A DNA stretch of 64,000 nt from Haloarcula pellucida (GTDB lineage Archaea > Halobacteriota > Halobacteria > Halobacteriales > Haloarculaceae). The stretch spans positions 290,262 through 354,261 of the forward strand of contig NZ_BMOU01000001.1 of the NCBI RefSeq assembly GCF_014647235.1, in the 5' to 3' direction. How positions within the stretch are numbered: the stretch's first letter is position 1; every line of letters begins with the position of its first letter. The notes beneath the pieces are model-generated. The model was not told the origin of the DNA. It saw nothing but the letters and a program-made list of their open reading frames with translations, and did no database searches. The position numbers were made by a program, and so were the translations under genes. Shown here one piece after another: positions 16,903 to 24,988 of the stretch.

Positions 16903-18171
16903 TCACCAACAGTGGCCGACAGCACCCGCGAGGACCTCCACACCGATGGCCAGTGACCGCTCGTCCACGTCGAAGGTCGGCGTGTGGTGGCCGCCGGGGT
17001 GGTCGGTGCCGATGCCGACGTAACTGGCGAGACCCCCGCGCTCCTGCACGCGGTTCATGAGGTACGTGGCGTCCTCGCTCCCGCCGAGGTCGTCACGCTG
17101 GAGAATCGAGTCGACACCCGCGACGCCGGCGGCCACGTCGGCCACGACGTCGGCCAGTTCGTCGTCGCTCTCGGCGCTGGGCGCCTCCGCAGTGGTCGTG
17201 ATACGCGACTCGCAGTCGTGCATCGCGGCGGCGTTTTCGACGACGGTGTCGGCCCTGTCACTCATGTACTCTTTCAGGTGCGTGGTCTCACCCCTGACTT
17301 CGCCCTCGATGCGAGCGCTCTCGGGGACGATGTTCGTCGCGGTGCCGCCCTCGACGACACCGGTGTTGACTCGCGTCGCGCCGTCGCTGTGCCGACGGAT
17401 AGCGTGCATGTTCTGGACCGCCGTCGCGAGGGCCTGCACCGCATCTCGGCCCGACCCCGGACTCGCGCCCGCGTGAGCGGACTCCCCGGTAAACGTCACC
17501 TCGAACTGCCGGACGGCGAGGAACCCCGAGACGCCCGCGACGACTTCGCCGGTCGGGTGGTCGAGGCCGACGTGGACGGCCAACAGTCGGTCCACGTCGT
17601 CCAGTACCCCGCTCTCGGCGACGGCTCTCCCGCCGCCGATGACTTCCTCCGCCGGTTGGAAGAGGACGTGGAACGTCCCCTCGAACTCGCTCTCGGCGAC
17701 GGCTTCGAGGACGCCGACGCCGAAGGCGGCGTGGGCGTCGTGCCCGCAGGCGTGCATGTACCCCTCGTTACCCGAGCGGAAGCCACCGTCTGCCGGGACG
17801 TGAGTGGTCGCGTCGGACTCGGTGATGGGGAGGCCGTCGATGTCGACGCGCAAGGCAACGGTCGGCCCGTCGCCGCGTTCGAGCGTCGCCAGCGCGCCGG
17901 TGAACCCGCCCGCCGTCCGTTCGAGGACGTCCTCGCGGGCGCCCGCCTCGCGGGCGCGTTCGTGCCACTCGGCGATTTCGTCCTCGTCGGGAACCGCCAT
18001 CCGGGCGTCGGCGTCGAGGATCTCCGGTCCGAGGCGCAGATCGTCGACGCCGATGCGTTCGAGTTCGTCGACGATGCGACTGGTTGTGTAGAACTCACGC
18101 CACGCGGGTTCGGGGCGTCGGTGGAGGTCACGCCGCAGCGTGACCAGACGGTCGAATCTACGGTCGTCCAT
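16903..18171 (-). CDS. M20-family amidohydrolase/peptidase
   Basis: A 422-residue zinc amidohydrolase related to IAA-amino-acid hydrolases and aminoacylases. The metal site includes HACGHDAHAAFGVG and QPAEEVIGGG, the dimerisation domain contains TFTGESAHAGASPGSGRDAVQA, and the last ligand block is GTDHPGGHHTPTF. The ATG at 18171 is 3 codons inside the longest frame. A TATA box (reverse of about 18197-18204) lies 26-33 bases upstream and is intact despite the transposon inserted just beyond it. Likely a deacylase of N-acyl amino acids or a peptide salvage enzyme; substrate unknown. Confidence 0.9.
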   Translation of the reverse strand: MDDRRFDRLVTLRRDLHRRPEPAWREFYTTSRIVDELERIGVDDLRLGPEILDADARMAVPDEDEIAEWHERAREAGAREDVLERTAGGFTGALATLERGDGPTVALRVDIDGLPITESDATTHVPADGGFRSGNEGYMHACGHDAHAAFGVGVLEAVAESEFEGTFHVLFQPAEEVIGGGRAVAESGVLDDVDRLLAVHVGLDHPTGEVVAGVSGFLAVRQFEVTFTGESAHAGASPGSGRDAVQALATAVQNMHAIRRHSDGATRVNTGVVEGGTATNIVPESARIEGEVRGETTHLKEYMSDRADTVVENAAAMHDCESRITTTAEAPSAESDDELADVVADVAAGVAGVDSILQRDDLGGSEDATYLMNRVQERGGLASYVGIGTDHPGGHHTPTFDVDERSLAIGVEVLAGAVGHCW

Positions 18172-18211
18172 GGGGACCAAAGGCCCCGGAGGGACTTATA
18201 AGGCATACAGG

Positions 18212-19579
18212 AGAAAACCCGCGACTTTAGCCGTGGGATGAATCCGTAAGCTCCGTGCAACAACCCACAAACGATAGCAGGCTGACTCTCAACCAATAAG
18301 TATCCACAAGTCTACATATGAAATATGGAAGTGCGGCGCACCGTCCCCGTTGCGCTCGACGTGGACAGCGACGACGCCGCACTCCTCGAAGACACCGTAG
18401 ACACGTTCCTCTGGTCGGCACAATACGTCGTAGACCACGCTTTCAACGGCGAATACGTCACCACCAGCAAAACCACGCTGGACGACGAAACCTACGACGA
18501 CGTGCGAGACGCCACGGACGACTTCAACGGTGGACTCGTCCAAGCCGCCCGGAACAAAGCCGCTGAAGCCTGCAAAAGCGTCGTCGCCCGCTGGAAGAAC
18601 GGGAAGAAAGCCTCGAAACCCACATTCACTAGCCCACACGTCGTCTACGACAAACGCACAGCGACGTTCCACGAAGATTACGTATCCCTCGCCACCACTG
18701 ACGGTCGTATCGAAGCCGACTACATCCTCCCTGACGAGGACAGTGACACACCGCACTCCGAATATCTATTCTCCGACCAGTACGAAACTACGGGTGCGGA
18801 ACTGCACTATCGTGACGGTGATTGGATGCTTCACATCCACTGCAAGATGGAAGTGGAGCCTGAAACGTCGGCACAGGCAGCCACCGAGAACGGAACGGTT
18901 CTCGGGGTCGACCTCGGCGTGAACAACCTCGCTGTCACCAGTACAGGCACGTTCTGGACAGGCAACGAGTTCAACCACTGGCGACGAGGGTACGAAAAAC
19001 GCCGTGGGTCGCTTCAACACTGTGGGACGCGGTGGGCGCACCAAAACATCCAGTCCGTCGGTCGAAAAGAAGAGGGTCGATTCAAGTTGACGCTCCACCG
19101 CATCAGCAACGAACTCGTCGCGGAGGCCCGCGAGAAGGGGTGTTCGGTCATCGCGTTCGAGGACTTGACTGACATCCGCGAGCGCACTGGCGCGTCGTGG
19201 GGGCACAAGTGGGCATTCAACCGTCTCTACGAGTACGTCGAGTACAAAGCCGAAGAACACGGCATCACCGTGGAGCAGGTTGACCCCGAGAACACGTCGC
19301 GGCGGTGCTCGCACTGTGGCTTCACCCATCCAGACAACCGTGACGGTGAAGAATTCGAGTGTCTGAAGTGTGGATACGAGAATCACGCGGACTACAACGC
19401 CGCGAAGAACATCGGGTTACGGTATCTCCGTCGCAACCAAACTGGAGGCGACGGAGGCGCACTGTTGGGCGTGCGCTTGAACAGCGGGACGCTGAACGTG
19501 AACGGAGGCTATTCTCCTGCCTCAGCTGAGGCCAGAACGGGAGTCCACGCTGAATCCCACCGCTTTAGCGGTGGGTAGC
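18212..19579 (+). mobile_element. IS1341-type (IS605 superfamily) element carrying only tnpB
   Basis: The element contains a single gene, tnpB, with no tnpA relocase. The left end holds a hairpin-like CCCGCGACTTTAGCCGTGGG (18218-18237); the right end has a perfect 8-bp-stem hairpin CCCACCGC-TTTA-GCGGTGGG (19556-19575). The two ends share a TTTAGC core and a following GGG, as expected for this family. Exact ends are estimated; IS605-type elements leave no target duplication. It separates the M20 gene from the uS10-like gene, whose stop codon lies at 19580-19582. Confidence 0.75.
18325..19578 (+). CDS. tnpB: TnpB (IS1341-type), RNA-guided nuclease homologue
   Basis: A 417-residue TnpB, the family of RNA-guided DNA nucleases ancestral to Cas12 that keep IS605-type elements in place. 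The split RuvC triad is intact: Asp196 (GVDLGVNN), Glu279 (VIAFEDL) and Asp356 ([12 protein letters not shown]). The zinc finger has Cys328/331 (CSHCG) and Cys346/349 (CLKCG). N-terminal REC/WED-like regions precede the nuclease. The 3' end of the frame runs through the right-end hairpin and stops just after it, where the guide-bearing omega RNA would overlap. With no tnpA, mobility needs help from elsewhere. Confidence 0.95.
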   Translation: MEVRRTVPVALDVDSDDAALLEDTVDTFLWSAQYVVDHAFNGEYVTTSKTTLDDETYDDVRDATDDFNGGLVQAARNKAAEACKSVVARWKNGKKASKPTFTSPHVVYDKRTATFHEDYVSLATTDGRIEADYILPDEDSDTPHSEYLFSDQYETTGAELHYRDGDWMLHIHCKMEVEPETSAQAATENGTVLGVDLGVNNLAVTSTGTFWTGNEFNHWRRGYEKRRGSLQHCGTRWAHQNIQSVGRKEEGRFKLTLHRISNELVAEAREKGCSVIAFEDLTDIRERTGASWGHKWAFNRLYEYVEYKAEEHGITVEQVDPENTSRRCSHCGFTHPDNRDGEEFECLKCGYENHADYNAAKNIGLRYLRRNQTGGDGGALLGVRLNSGTLNVNGGYSPASAEARTGVHAESHRFSGG

Positions 19580-19600
19580 TCAAGACCCGCTCCCGAGTTG
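19450..19600 (+). ncRNA. Predicted omega RNA of TnpB (extent estimated)
   Basis: In characterised TnpB elements the guide RNA scaffold comes from the 3' part of tnpB plus the right end, and the guide is the sequence just outside. Here that scaffold would include the hairpin at 19556-19575, with the guide beginning about 19580 inside the uS10-like gene's 3' end. No RNA evidence is available; boundaries are a guess from the family. Confidence 0.35.
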
Positions 19601-19912
19601 GGTGCGTTGCTCCACGCCGACGTCGACGTGGACCCCGTCGGGAAACACCTCTTCGGTCACCGACCGGGCGAACGTCTCGTACCCGACGATCTCGATAGTC
19701 CGGGTGTAGACGGTGTGGTTCCACGGGTCAAAGCGGCCGCCGTCGGGCCCCAGCGTCTTCGACTGTGGGACCCGGAGTTCGTCCGGTGACTTCGGGTGTG
19801 GCCCCTTCAGTTCGACGCCTTTCCGTTCGGCGCGTTCCTTGATGTCCGCCACGACGTCGTCGAGACGGTGGCGGTCCCCACTCGTGAGCGTTAGGGTCGT
19901 GACGAAGGGCAT
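19580..19912 (-). CDS. uS10-like ribosomal protein family paralogue
   Basis: A 110-residue protein of the uS10/mL48 family: MPFVTTLTLTSGDRHRLDDVVADIKERAERKGVELKGPHP, then the basic loop and DPWNHTVYTRTIEIVGYETFARSV. The alpha/beta S10 fold is recognisable, but the ribosomal S10 itself normally sits in an elongation-factor operon, so this is a paralogue, seen in other haloarchaea, with uncertain ribosome association. The ATG at 19912 is chosen over a longer frame. Its TGA (19580-19582) directly follows the right end of the transposon, so the insertion may have reset the C-terminus. Confidence 0.8.
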   Translation of the reverse strand: MPFVTTLTLTSGDRHRLDDVVADIKERAERKGVELKGPHPKSPDELRVPQSKTLGPDGGRFDPWNHTVYTRTIEIVGYETFARSVTEEVFPDGVHVDVGVEQRTQLGSGS

Positions 19913-20124
19913 CTCTGGCCTGACTCTCACCGGCGAGGTGTAAAAGGCCCTCCGTTTCACGCGCCGGGTCTTCGGCGGAAGCGTAGCCCAAATTACACTA
20001 CTGGGCGGCGGCTAAACCGTTTTCTCCCGGGCGCTCCGAGCTGAAAACTGGCGTTTCGGCTTCGCAGCCGGTGGCGGTCTCGCCTCCGATATTCTCTTAA
20101 GTACTGACGATGTAAATTCGTGCA

Positions 20125-20565
20125 ATGATAGAGGCCACGAGCGCGGGAGCCATCCTCTTTCGCGATACGCGTGGCCGGCGGGAGTACCTCCTGCTCAAGA
20201 GCCGCCCCGGTGATTGGGAATTCCCCAAGGGCGGCGTCGAGGGCGACGAGGAACTCCAGCAGACCGCCATACGCGAAGTGAAAGAGGAGGCCGGAATCGG
20301 CGATTTCCGGCTCTTGGACGGTTTCCGCAAAGATTACGACTACGTGTTCGAGGCGAACGGCAACACCATCCACAAGACGGTCCACCTGTTCGTCGCACGG
20401 TCGTTCGAAGCATCGGCAGAGCTATCGACCGAACATCGGGACCTGCAGTGGCGCGACTACGAGCAGGCCGTAAACACCGTCACGCAGGACGGCCCACGCG
20501 AGATACTTGAAGACGCACACGACTTCCTCGACGAGAAGTTCGAGGACGAAGAGAACGAAGAGTAA
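20125..20565 (+). CDS. Nudix hydrolase (diadenosine-tetraphosphatase type)
   Basis: A 146-residue hydrolase with a perfect Nudix box, G-x5-E-x7-REUxEExGU, at GGVEGDEELQQTAIREVKEEAGI. The preceding WEFPKGG and short length match bis(5'-nucleosyl)-tetraphosphatases, which clear alarmone-like dinucleotides. Contrast with the degenerate box in the Nudix protein at 2.2 kb. A TATA-like TCTTAAGTAC about 30 bases before the ATG suggests a leaderless message. The acidic C-terminus EDEENEE is a halophilic tail. Confidence 0.9.
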   Translation: MIEATSAGAILFRDTRGRREYLLLKSRPGDWEFPKGGVEGDEELQQTAIREVKEEAGIGDFRLLDGFRKDYDYVFEANGNTIHKTVHLFVARSFEASAELSTEHRDLQWRDYEQAVNTVTQDGPREILEDAHDFLDEKFEDEENEE

Positions 20566-20583
20566 AACGTCGACGGCGGCGCG

Positions 20584-20949
20584 TTAAGCCGGTAGCGCTA
20601 CCGGGGCGGTCGTGAGCAGGAGTGTCGCCTGTGTGCTGCTTCCCACACCCAGCACGAAGCTTCCGAGGACCGCCGCGATGATGATGAGTAGTGGAATCAC
20701 CAGCAGGAGCGAGAGCGCAATTTTCGCCCCTGTCTCGCCGCCGAGTTCGACGGCGGCGATACCGATGATACCGACGAGGATGACGGCCCACGCTTCCCAC
20801 GCGCCCTGTTCACTCGCGGTGCCGTTGTTCGTCTTGATGTAGAAGTAAATCGGAATCAGGAGTCCGATGGGGAACGTCAAGATCCCGACGATGAAGGCTG
20901 CGACCCACTGTATCGTCGTGTACTGGTCGAACGTACCGCCCTGACTCAT
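20584..20949 (-). CDS. Small multi-pass membrane protein of unknown function
   Basis: A 121-residue protein with about three membrane helices: residues 13-37, 53-68 and 72-100. The N-terminus MSQGGTFDQYTTIQW is soluble. I do not recognise a family; similar small membrane proteins are common in haloarchaea. Its ATG overlaps the stop codon of a possible 32-residue upstream reading frame (ATGA), and the only good TATA box lies upstream of that frame, so the two may form a coupled pair. Confidence 0.65.
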   Translation of the reverse strand: MSQGGTFDQYTTIQWVAAFIVGILTFPIGLLIPIYFYIKTNNGTASEQGAWEAWAVILVGIIGIAAVELGGETGAKIALSLLLVIPLLIIIAAVLGSFVLGVGSSTQATLLLTTAPVALPA

Positions 20950-21044
20950 CGTTGCTCACCGTCCGGACACACAACCGTGTTGGACTCGTGCGGTGCCGCA
21001 GAAGTACGGTGATCGATCACTGCGTCGTTAGTTTGGCTGCTCAT
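20946..21044 (-). CDS. Possible 32-aa leader reading frame
   Basis: ATG at 21044 opens a 32-codon frame, MSSQTNDAVIDH and onward, ending CPDGEQR with TGA overlapping the ATG of the membrane-protein gene. A TATA box TTTATA (reverse of 21075-21080) sits 31-36 bases before this ATG, so this frame, not the downstream gene, is the first to be translated. It may be a true peptide, a translational-coupling leader or chance. Confidence 0.35.
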   Translation of the reverse strand: MSSQTNDAVIDHRTSAAPHESNTVVCPDGEQR

Positions 21045-21285
21045 AGCAGAACAACTAGCCGTTTTTCAGCTTAGTATAAAAATGTGGGAGTGGGAACCGA
21101 ACACCGCCCACCACTACCGGGTCGACAGAGAACCCCAACGAAGAGCGCCTGTTTTGGGCACGGGTCACCAACGCCCGGCCGCCCACACAGACCGCCGTAT
21201 TCGGCGGGTAGCTACTACGCCTTCCTGCGATGGGTTATCGTGGCCGTGGTTTTATATACCATGTTGGAATACCGTCGAATGGACT
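21045..21285. other. Intergenic promoter region between divergent membrane-protein genes
   Basis: Contains two TATA boxes, one for the reverse pair (21075-21080) and one for the forward gene (21250-21257). A forward frame without a start (about 21082-21210, ending VFGG) has coding-like codon use and could be the remnant of a lost gene, but it cannot be supported as a gene. Confidence 0.4.
21250..21257 (+). promoter_or_regulatory. TATA box of the 21286 gene
   Basis: TTTATATA lies 29-36 bases before the ATG at 21286, the standard distance for a leaderless haloarchaeal transcript, and fixes that ATG over the longer frame that begins at 21082. Confidence 0.6.
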
Positions 21286-21705
21286 ATGATATTTGGATTC
21301 GACGAGTCTGAATTCAAGAAATCGACGGTAGCAATTTTCGTCGTCTTGCTCGTCGTTGGGTTCGTACCGATCATCGGCCTCGTTCGCATCGTCCCGCTGT
21401 TCAAGGAGATTCTCCTCGGGGCCGCCGTCGTTGCGGTATTCACCAACATCGAGGACACCAAAACGGCGATCAAGTTCGCACTCGTGACCGGCATGATCGC
21501 CGCCGTCGCGTTCAACGTCATCTACATTCCGGGGTCGTTCGTCCTCGGTGGCATCCTCGGTGCGAGCAGCGGGACCGGCGATGCTGCCGGCGGGATGGCG
21601 ATGCTTGCGGGCCTCGGTGCCCTCTCGAACCTCATCGGCCTCATCTTCATGTCGCCGATCGGGTACACTATCGGTGGGGCACTCGGCGGCGTCTTGAACC
21701 AGTGA
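21286..21705 (+). CDS. Four-helix membrane protein of unknown function
   Basis: A 139-residue protein with about four membrane helices: residues 12-30, 37-53, 60-85 and 104-136, the last rich in glycine (GYTIGGALGG). The N-terminus MIFGFDESEFKK is short and cytoplasmic. No catalytic or binding motif is visible; a DUF5518-like haloarchaeal membrane family is possible. The start is set by the TATA box 30 bases upstream. It is divergent from another small membrane protein of unknown function. Confidence 0.7.
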   Translation: MIFGFDESEFKKSTVAIFVVLLVVGFVPIIGLVRIVPLFKEILLGAAVVAVFTNIEDTKTAIKFALVTGMIAAVAFNVIYIPGSFVLGGILGASSGTGDAAGGMAMLAGLGALSNLIGLIFMSPIGYTIGGALGGVLNQ

Positions 21706-21798
21706 GGTGACAGATTGGGGTGTGTCCGGTGGCACGCGCCGCGCCGTTCTTGCACCCGTTCGACTGCATCTTTTAGTCCCGCGCGTCCAACGTGCGGT

Positions 21799-22836
21799 GT
21801 GCCTGAAGTCGCCTCCGAGTTCGCCTTCGAACTGTGTGTCTGTCAGTGGGCCGAACGCGAGTGGACACCACGGCGAGCGGACTCGGCCGTCGTCGTCGCC
21901 CGCCAACTCGGGACGAAGTACCGCCGCTGGGACACGGTGGTCCTCGAATGCGACCCCGATGGCCTCCGCAGGCGGGCGGCGTTCGGCCCCGACGCCTTCG
22001 ACTCGGACCTCCTGTACGTCCTCGAACACGCGCCAGCGGAGTGGACGTTCTACCGCGACGCCCTACCCGACCCCGGCTATCCGTGGCGGTACGTCCGCGA
22101 CGCGATCCACACGGCCGCCGACCGCGACGCTATCGAGACGCGCAAGCGGGGCAACCGCATCGAGGTTCGCCGCCGGTACGCGTACCCCGACTGGGTGCGC
22201 CGGGTCGTCGCCATCGAGAACAAACCGGACCTGACTGCGAGCGCGGCCCGTGACCTCGCGGGACAGATAGAGCGTGACGTGGCGCTGGGACTGGCCGACG
22301 AGGTGTGGGTCGCGACGGCCGAGACGGGCGAGCGCGTCGAACCGATACTGCTCGCGGACCTCCCCGCCGCAGCCGGCGTGCTGACCGTCGACCCGACGAC
22401 GGGGACCGCAGAGACGGTGTGGGAGCCACGGTCCCTCGACACGGACGCACCGGGCACCAGAATCATCGAGCGGCCGACCGACGACGCCAGCGCCGCCCGT
22501 TTCGAGTACGCCGACCCCCAGTGGAAAGCAGAGAAGCGAGGAGCGATAGCCGAGCGAGCCTACGAGCGGGGCTGGCGGGCCTACGCGTCGACGATGCGGC
22601 CGGACTGTCGGCACTTCGAACTGCGGGCCGACGAGACGGGTCTCGTGCCGTCCTGTGCGGCGAAAGCCCGCGTTCCGACCCAGAGCGAGTGCCGTGGCTC
22701 GTGTCCCGAGTACGAACCGGAACCGCCCGCGTGGCGAGCGAAGGGGTGGCCCATCGACGGCGGCCCCGGGAAGGGTATCAAGCGATTGTTGGACCGCCGT
22801 CGTCGCCGGACGCGGCCCGGCTTACCGGAGGAGTAG
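21799..22836 (+). CDS. DUF5787-type protein, putative PD-(D/E)XK nuclease with a cysteine cluster
   Basis: A 345-residue protein. I believe it belongs to haloarchaeal DUF5787. A strand-turn VVAIENKPDL (Glu140-x-Lys142) followed by a helix resembles the E-x-K core of PD-(D/E)XK nucleases. Cysteines lie at the N-terminus (Cys13, Cys15 in FELCVCQWAE) and C-terminus (Cys270, 286, 298, 302), an arrangement reminiscent of the Fe-S nucleases Cas4 and AddB. The likely start is GTG at 21799, since family homology begins at SEFAFEL; the frame opens earlier at a TTG. It ends one base before the convergent next gene. Nuclease activity is inference. Confidence 0.65.
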   Translation: MPEVASEFAFELCVCQWAEREWTPRRADSAVVVARQLGTKYRRWDTVVLECDPDGLRRRAAFGPDAFDSDLLYVLEHAPAEWTFYRDALPDPGYPWRYVRDAIHTAADRDAIETRKRGNRIEVRRRYAYPDWVRRVVAIENKPDLTASAARDLAGQIERDVALGLADEVWVATAETGERVEPILLADLPAAAGVLTVDPTTGTAETVWEPRSLDTDAPGTRIIERPTDDASAARFEYADPQWKAEKRGAIAERAYERGWRAYASTMRPDCRHFELRADETGLVPSCAAKARVPTQSECRGSCPEYEPEPPAWRAKGWPIDGGPGKGIKRLLDRRRRRTRPGLPEE

Positions 22837-23316
22837 CTACGCGTCGGTGACCTCGACGTCGACGTCGTCGCGGTCGATAGCCAATCGGAAGGTGGGTACC
22901 GTCTTCTGGACCGTCTCGACGAGGCCCTTGTCTGTGAGTCCGCGGAGCGCCGAGCGAACGTCGTCCACCTCGGGGTCCTCGCCGGCCTCGCGGAGCGCGT
23001 GCAGTACCGAGACGACGCTCTGGCTCTCCTCGTCGGGGCCGGCGATGACGTCGACGATGGCCTGCTGTAACGGCGTGACCCGCATCGTCTGGACGCGGTC
23101 GGAGCCTTCGCCGTCTATCAACTCCGTCGCCTCCGGCGTCGCACAGATGAGGCTGTCCTCGTTACGGTAGTAGTACTCTTTCAGTTCGGATTCGAGGTAC
23201 TGGTGGACCTCGCTGCCGCTGTCCATGCCCCACAGGTCCTGTAGTTCGCCGTTTTTCGTCGGCTGGTTGGCGACGATGTCGGCGAGTCGCTCGCGGGCCG
23301 CCTCCGAGAGGGTCAT
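22837..23316 (-). CDS. DUF5797-type winged-helix protein
   Basis: A 159-residue protein with two helical winged-helix-like halves: an N-terminal SEAARERLADIVANQPTKNGELQDLWGMDSGSEVHQYLESEL and a C-terminal TPLQQAIVDVIAG...ALRGLTDKGLVETVQ. It matches my memory of haloarchaeal DUF5797. The second half is a standard helix-turn-helix with wing, so DNA binding is plausible. It converges on the putative nuclease gene with no gap, an adjacency worth testing in other genomes. Confidence 0.75.
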   Translation of the reverse strand: MTLSEAARERLADIVANQPTKNGELQDLWGMDSGSEVHQYLESELKEYYYRNEDSLICATPEATELIDGEGSDRVQTMRVTPLQQAIVDVIAGPDEESQSVVSVLHALREAGEDPEVDDVRSALRGLTDKGLVETVQKTVPTFRLAIDRDDVDVEVTDA

Positions 23317-23413
23317 TGCCCGAGTGTAGCGCCACGGTGGTTACAAGCGTTCTGGAGTCGCGCGGCCACGGCCGGCGAGGGATATTTGCACACTCGGCCC
23401 CTTAGGGCCGTAG

Positions 23414-24988
23414 ATGGTGCGTTCCCGTTTCCTCGTCGCCGTACTGGTCGTCCTCGTCGTCGGACCACTGGCGACTGTCGGGCCGGCCGCCGGCGCCGAC
23501 GCCCGCCTGACCCTCACCGACACGACGGTCACGCCGGCGACGCCGACCGCTGGAGCACCGATTACTGCCGAGACGACCGTTCGGCTCTCCGGCGGTAGCA
23601 ACACGTCGCTCGCACTGGACAGCGTTCGCGTCGTCCGCTCGCCGGACATCGGCGAGGACGTGACACTCGGGAACGCGACGGCCCTCGGGCGCCTCTCGCC
23701 CGGCGAGACGCTCACCGTCCCGGTGACGTTCACCGTGAACCGGCCCCGGTCGTACGACCTGCGACTCGTGGCCGTCGGGTCGGACGAAGACGGCGACACG
23801 GTGCGTGCGACCCGGCCGCTGACCGTCGGCGTCGAACGCGGCCAGCCACAGGTCGAACTCCGGACCGACGGCCTCGTCGCCCGCGCCGACACGCCCGTGA
23901 CCGCCGTCGTCTCGAACCCGACGACGGCACCGCTCCGCGGCATCGAACTCCGGGTGACCGACCCGGCGACGGGCGAGCGGACCCGCCGAACGGTCCCGAC
24001 GTTGGCCGCCGGGGCATCACAGACGGTGAACCTCTCGGTCAGGGCCCCCGAACCGGGCGAGCGTCCCCTCGAAGTGACGACGACGTTCGTCACGCCCAAC
24101 GGCGTCGAGAGTTCCTCGACGTTCTCGAAGACAGTGGCCGTCGCGCCGCTGTCCACCGACGTCGGGGTCCGCGCACAGCGTGCACAGGGGGACGACACAC
24201 AGCAAGTCCCCGGTGGCCTGACCGGCATCCTCGGCGGTGGCGGCGGTGGCGGGGCGCTCCAGCCACAGTCTGGCGACGACGCGACGAGCGAGTCGCGGGC
24301 CGACGTGACCGTGACGAACTTCGGGAACGCGGCCGTCGAGAACGTCGTCCTCACCGGCGAGACGCCCGACGGTACCGTCCTCTCTTCGGTCGGCAGGTTC
24401 GCGCTCACCGACGAACTCGCGCCGGGCGAGTCGACGACGGTGACGGTCGACCTCACGGGCGTGCGCACCACCGACGGGGTGCGGTTCGTCGCCCACTACG
24501 ACGCGCCGACCGGGCGGACCGAGAGCGCCGTCGGCTACGACTACGCCGCAAAGCGCGGCGCGGCGGCCGTCACCGGCCTCGACGTCTCCGTCGATGACGA
24601 CGGCCGCGTCCGCGTCGACGGCAACCTCGCCAACGTCGGAGACGGCGAGGTCACGAGCGCCGTCGTCGCCGTCCAGCCCACTCGGTACGTCGAACCGGCG
24701 TACCCACAGCGCAACTACTTCGTCGGCAGTGTCGCCAGTAGCGAGTTCGCGCCGTTCGAACTCACCGCGCAGGCCGACACCGAGAACGCCACGTCGGTGA
24801 CCGTCAGGGTCGACTACACCGTCGACGGCGAGCGAGTCAGCGACACCACCGAGGTACCGCTCCCGGCCGAGGACGGCACGAACAGGGGCAGCGATCAGCA
24901 GTCGCTCGGTATCGCGCTGGCGGTGACTGTCGGACTGGTCGTCACCGTCGCCGTGACGCTGTTCGCCCGCCGCGCCCGTGACCGATGA
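23414..24988 (+). CDS. Extracellular CARDB-like partner of a MacB-type exporter
   Basis: A 524-residue protein with a signal sequence (VRSRFLVAVLVVLVVGPLATVGPAAGA), several immunoglobulin-like beta domains of the CARDB type (repeated TVTPATPTAGAPITAETTV, LSPGETLTVPV, LAAGASQTVNL, LAPGESTTVTV), a glycine linker at residues about 270-285 and one C-terminal membrane helix with basic cytoplasmic end RRARDR. It is therefore an anchored surface protein. Its last codons overlap the start of the ABC ATPase by 4 bases, and it probably plays the part that MacA plays in bacteria. Confidence 0.8.
   Translation: MVRSRFLVAVLVVLVVGPLATVGPAAGADARLTLTDTTVTPATPTAGAPITAETTVRLSGGSNTSLALDSVRVVRSPDIGEDVTLGNATALGRLSPGETLTVPVTFTVNRPRSYDLRLVAVGSDEDGDTVRATRPLTVGVERGQPQVELRTDGLVARADTPVTAVVSNPTTAPLRGIELRVTDPATGERTRRTVPTLAAGASQTVNLSVRAPEPGERPLEVTTTFVTPNGVESSSTFSKTVAVAPLSTDVGVRAQRAQGDDTQQVPGGLTGILGGGGGGGALQPQSGDDATSESRADVTVTNFGNAAVENVVLTGETPDGTVLSSVGRFALTDELAPGESTTVTVDLTGVRTTDGVRFVAHYDAPTGRTESAVGYDYAAKRGAAAVTGLDVSVDDDGRVRVDGNLANVGDGEVTSAVVAVQPTRYVEPAYPQRNYFVGSVASSEFAPFELTAQADTENATSVTVRVDYTVDGERVSDTTEVPLPAEDGTNRGSDQQSLGIALAVTVGLVVTVAVTLFARRARDR

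Noticed and set aside
24224-24262. Glycine-codon repeat in the surface protein as a possible CRISPR or minisatellite
   Set aside because: It is an in-frame linker coding for glycine; units are 3-6 bases and irregular.
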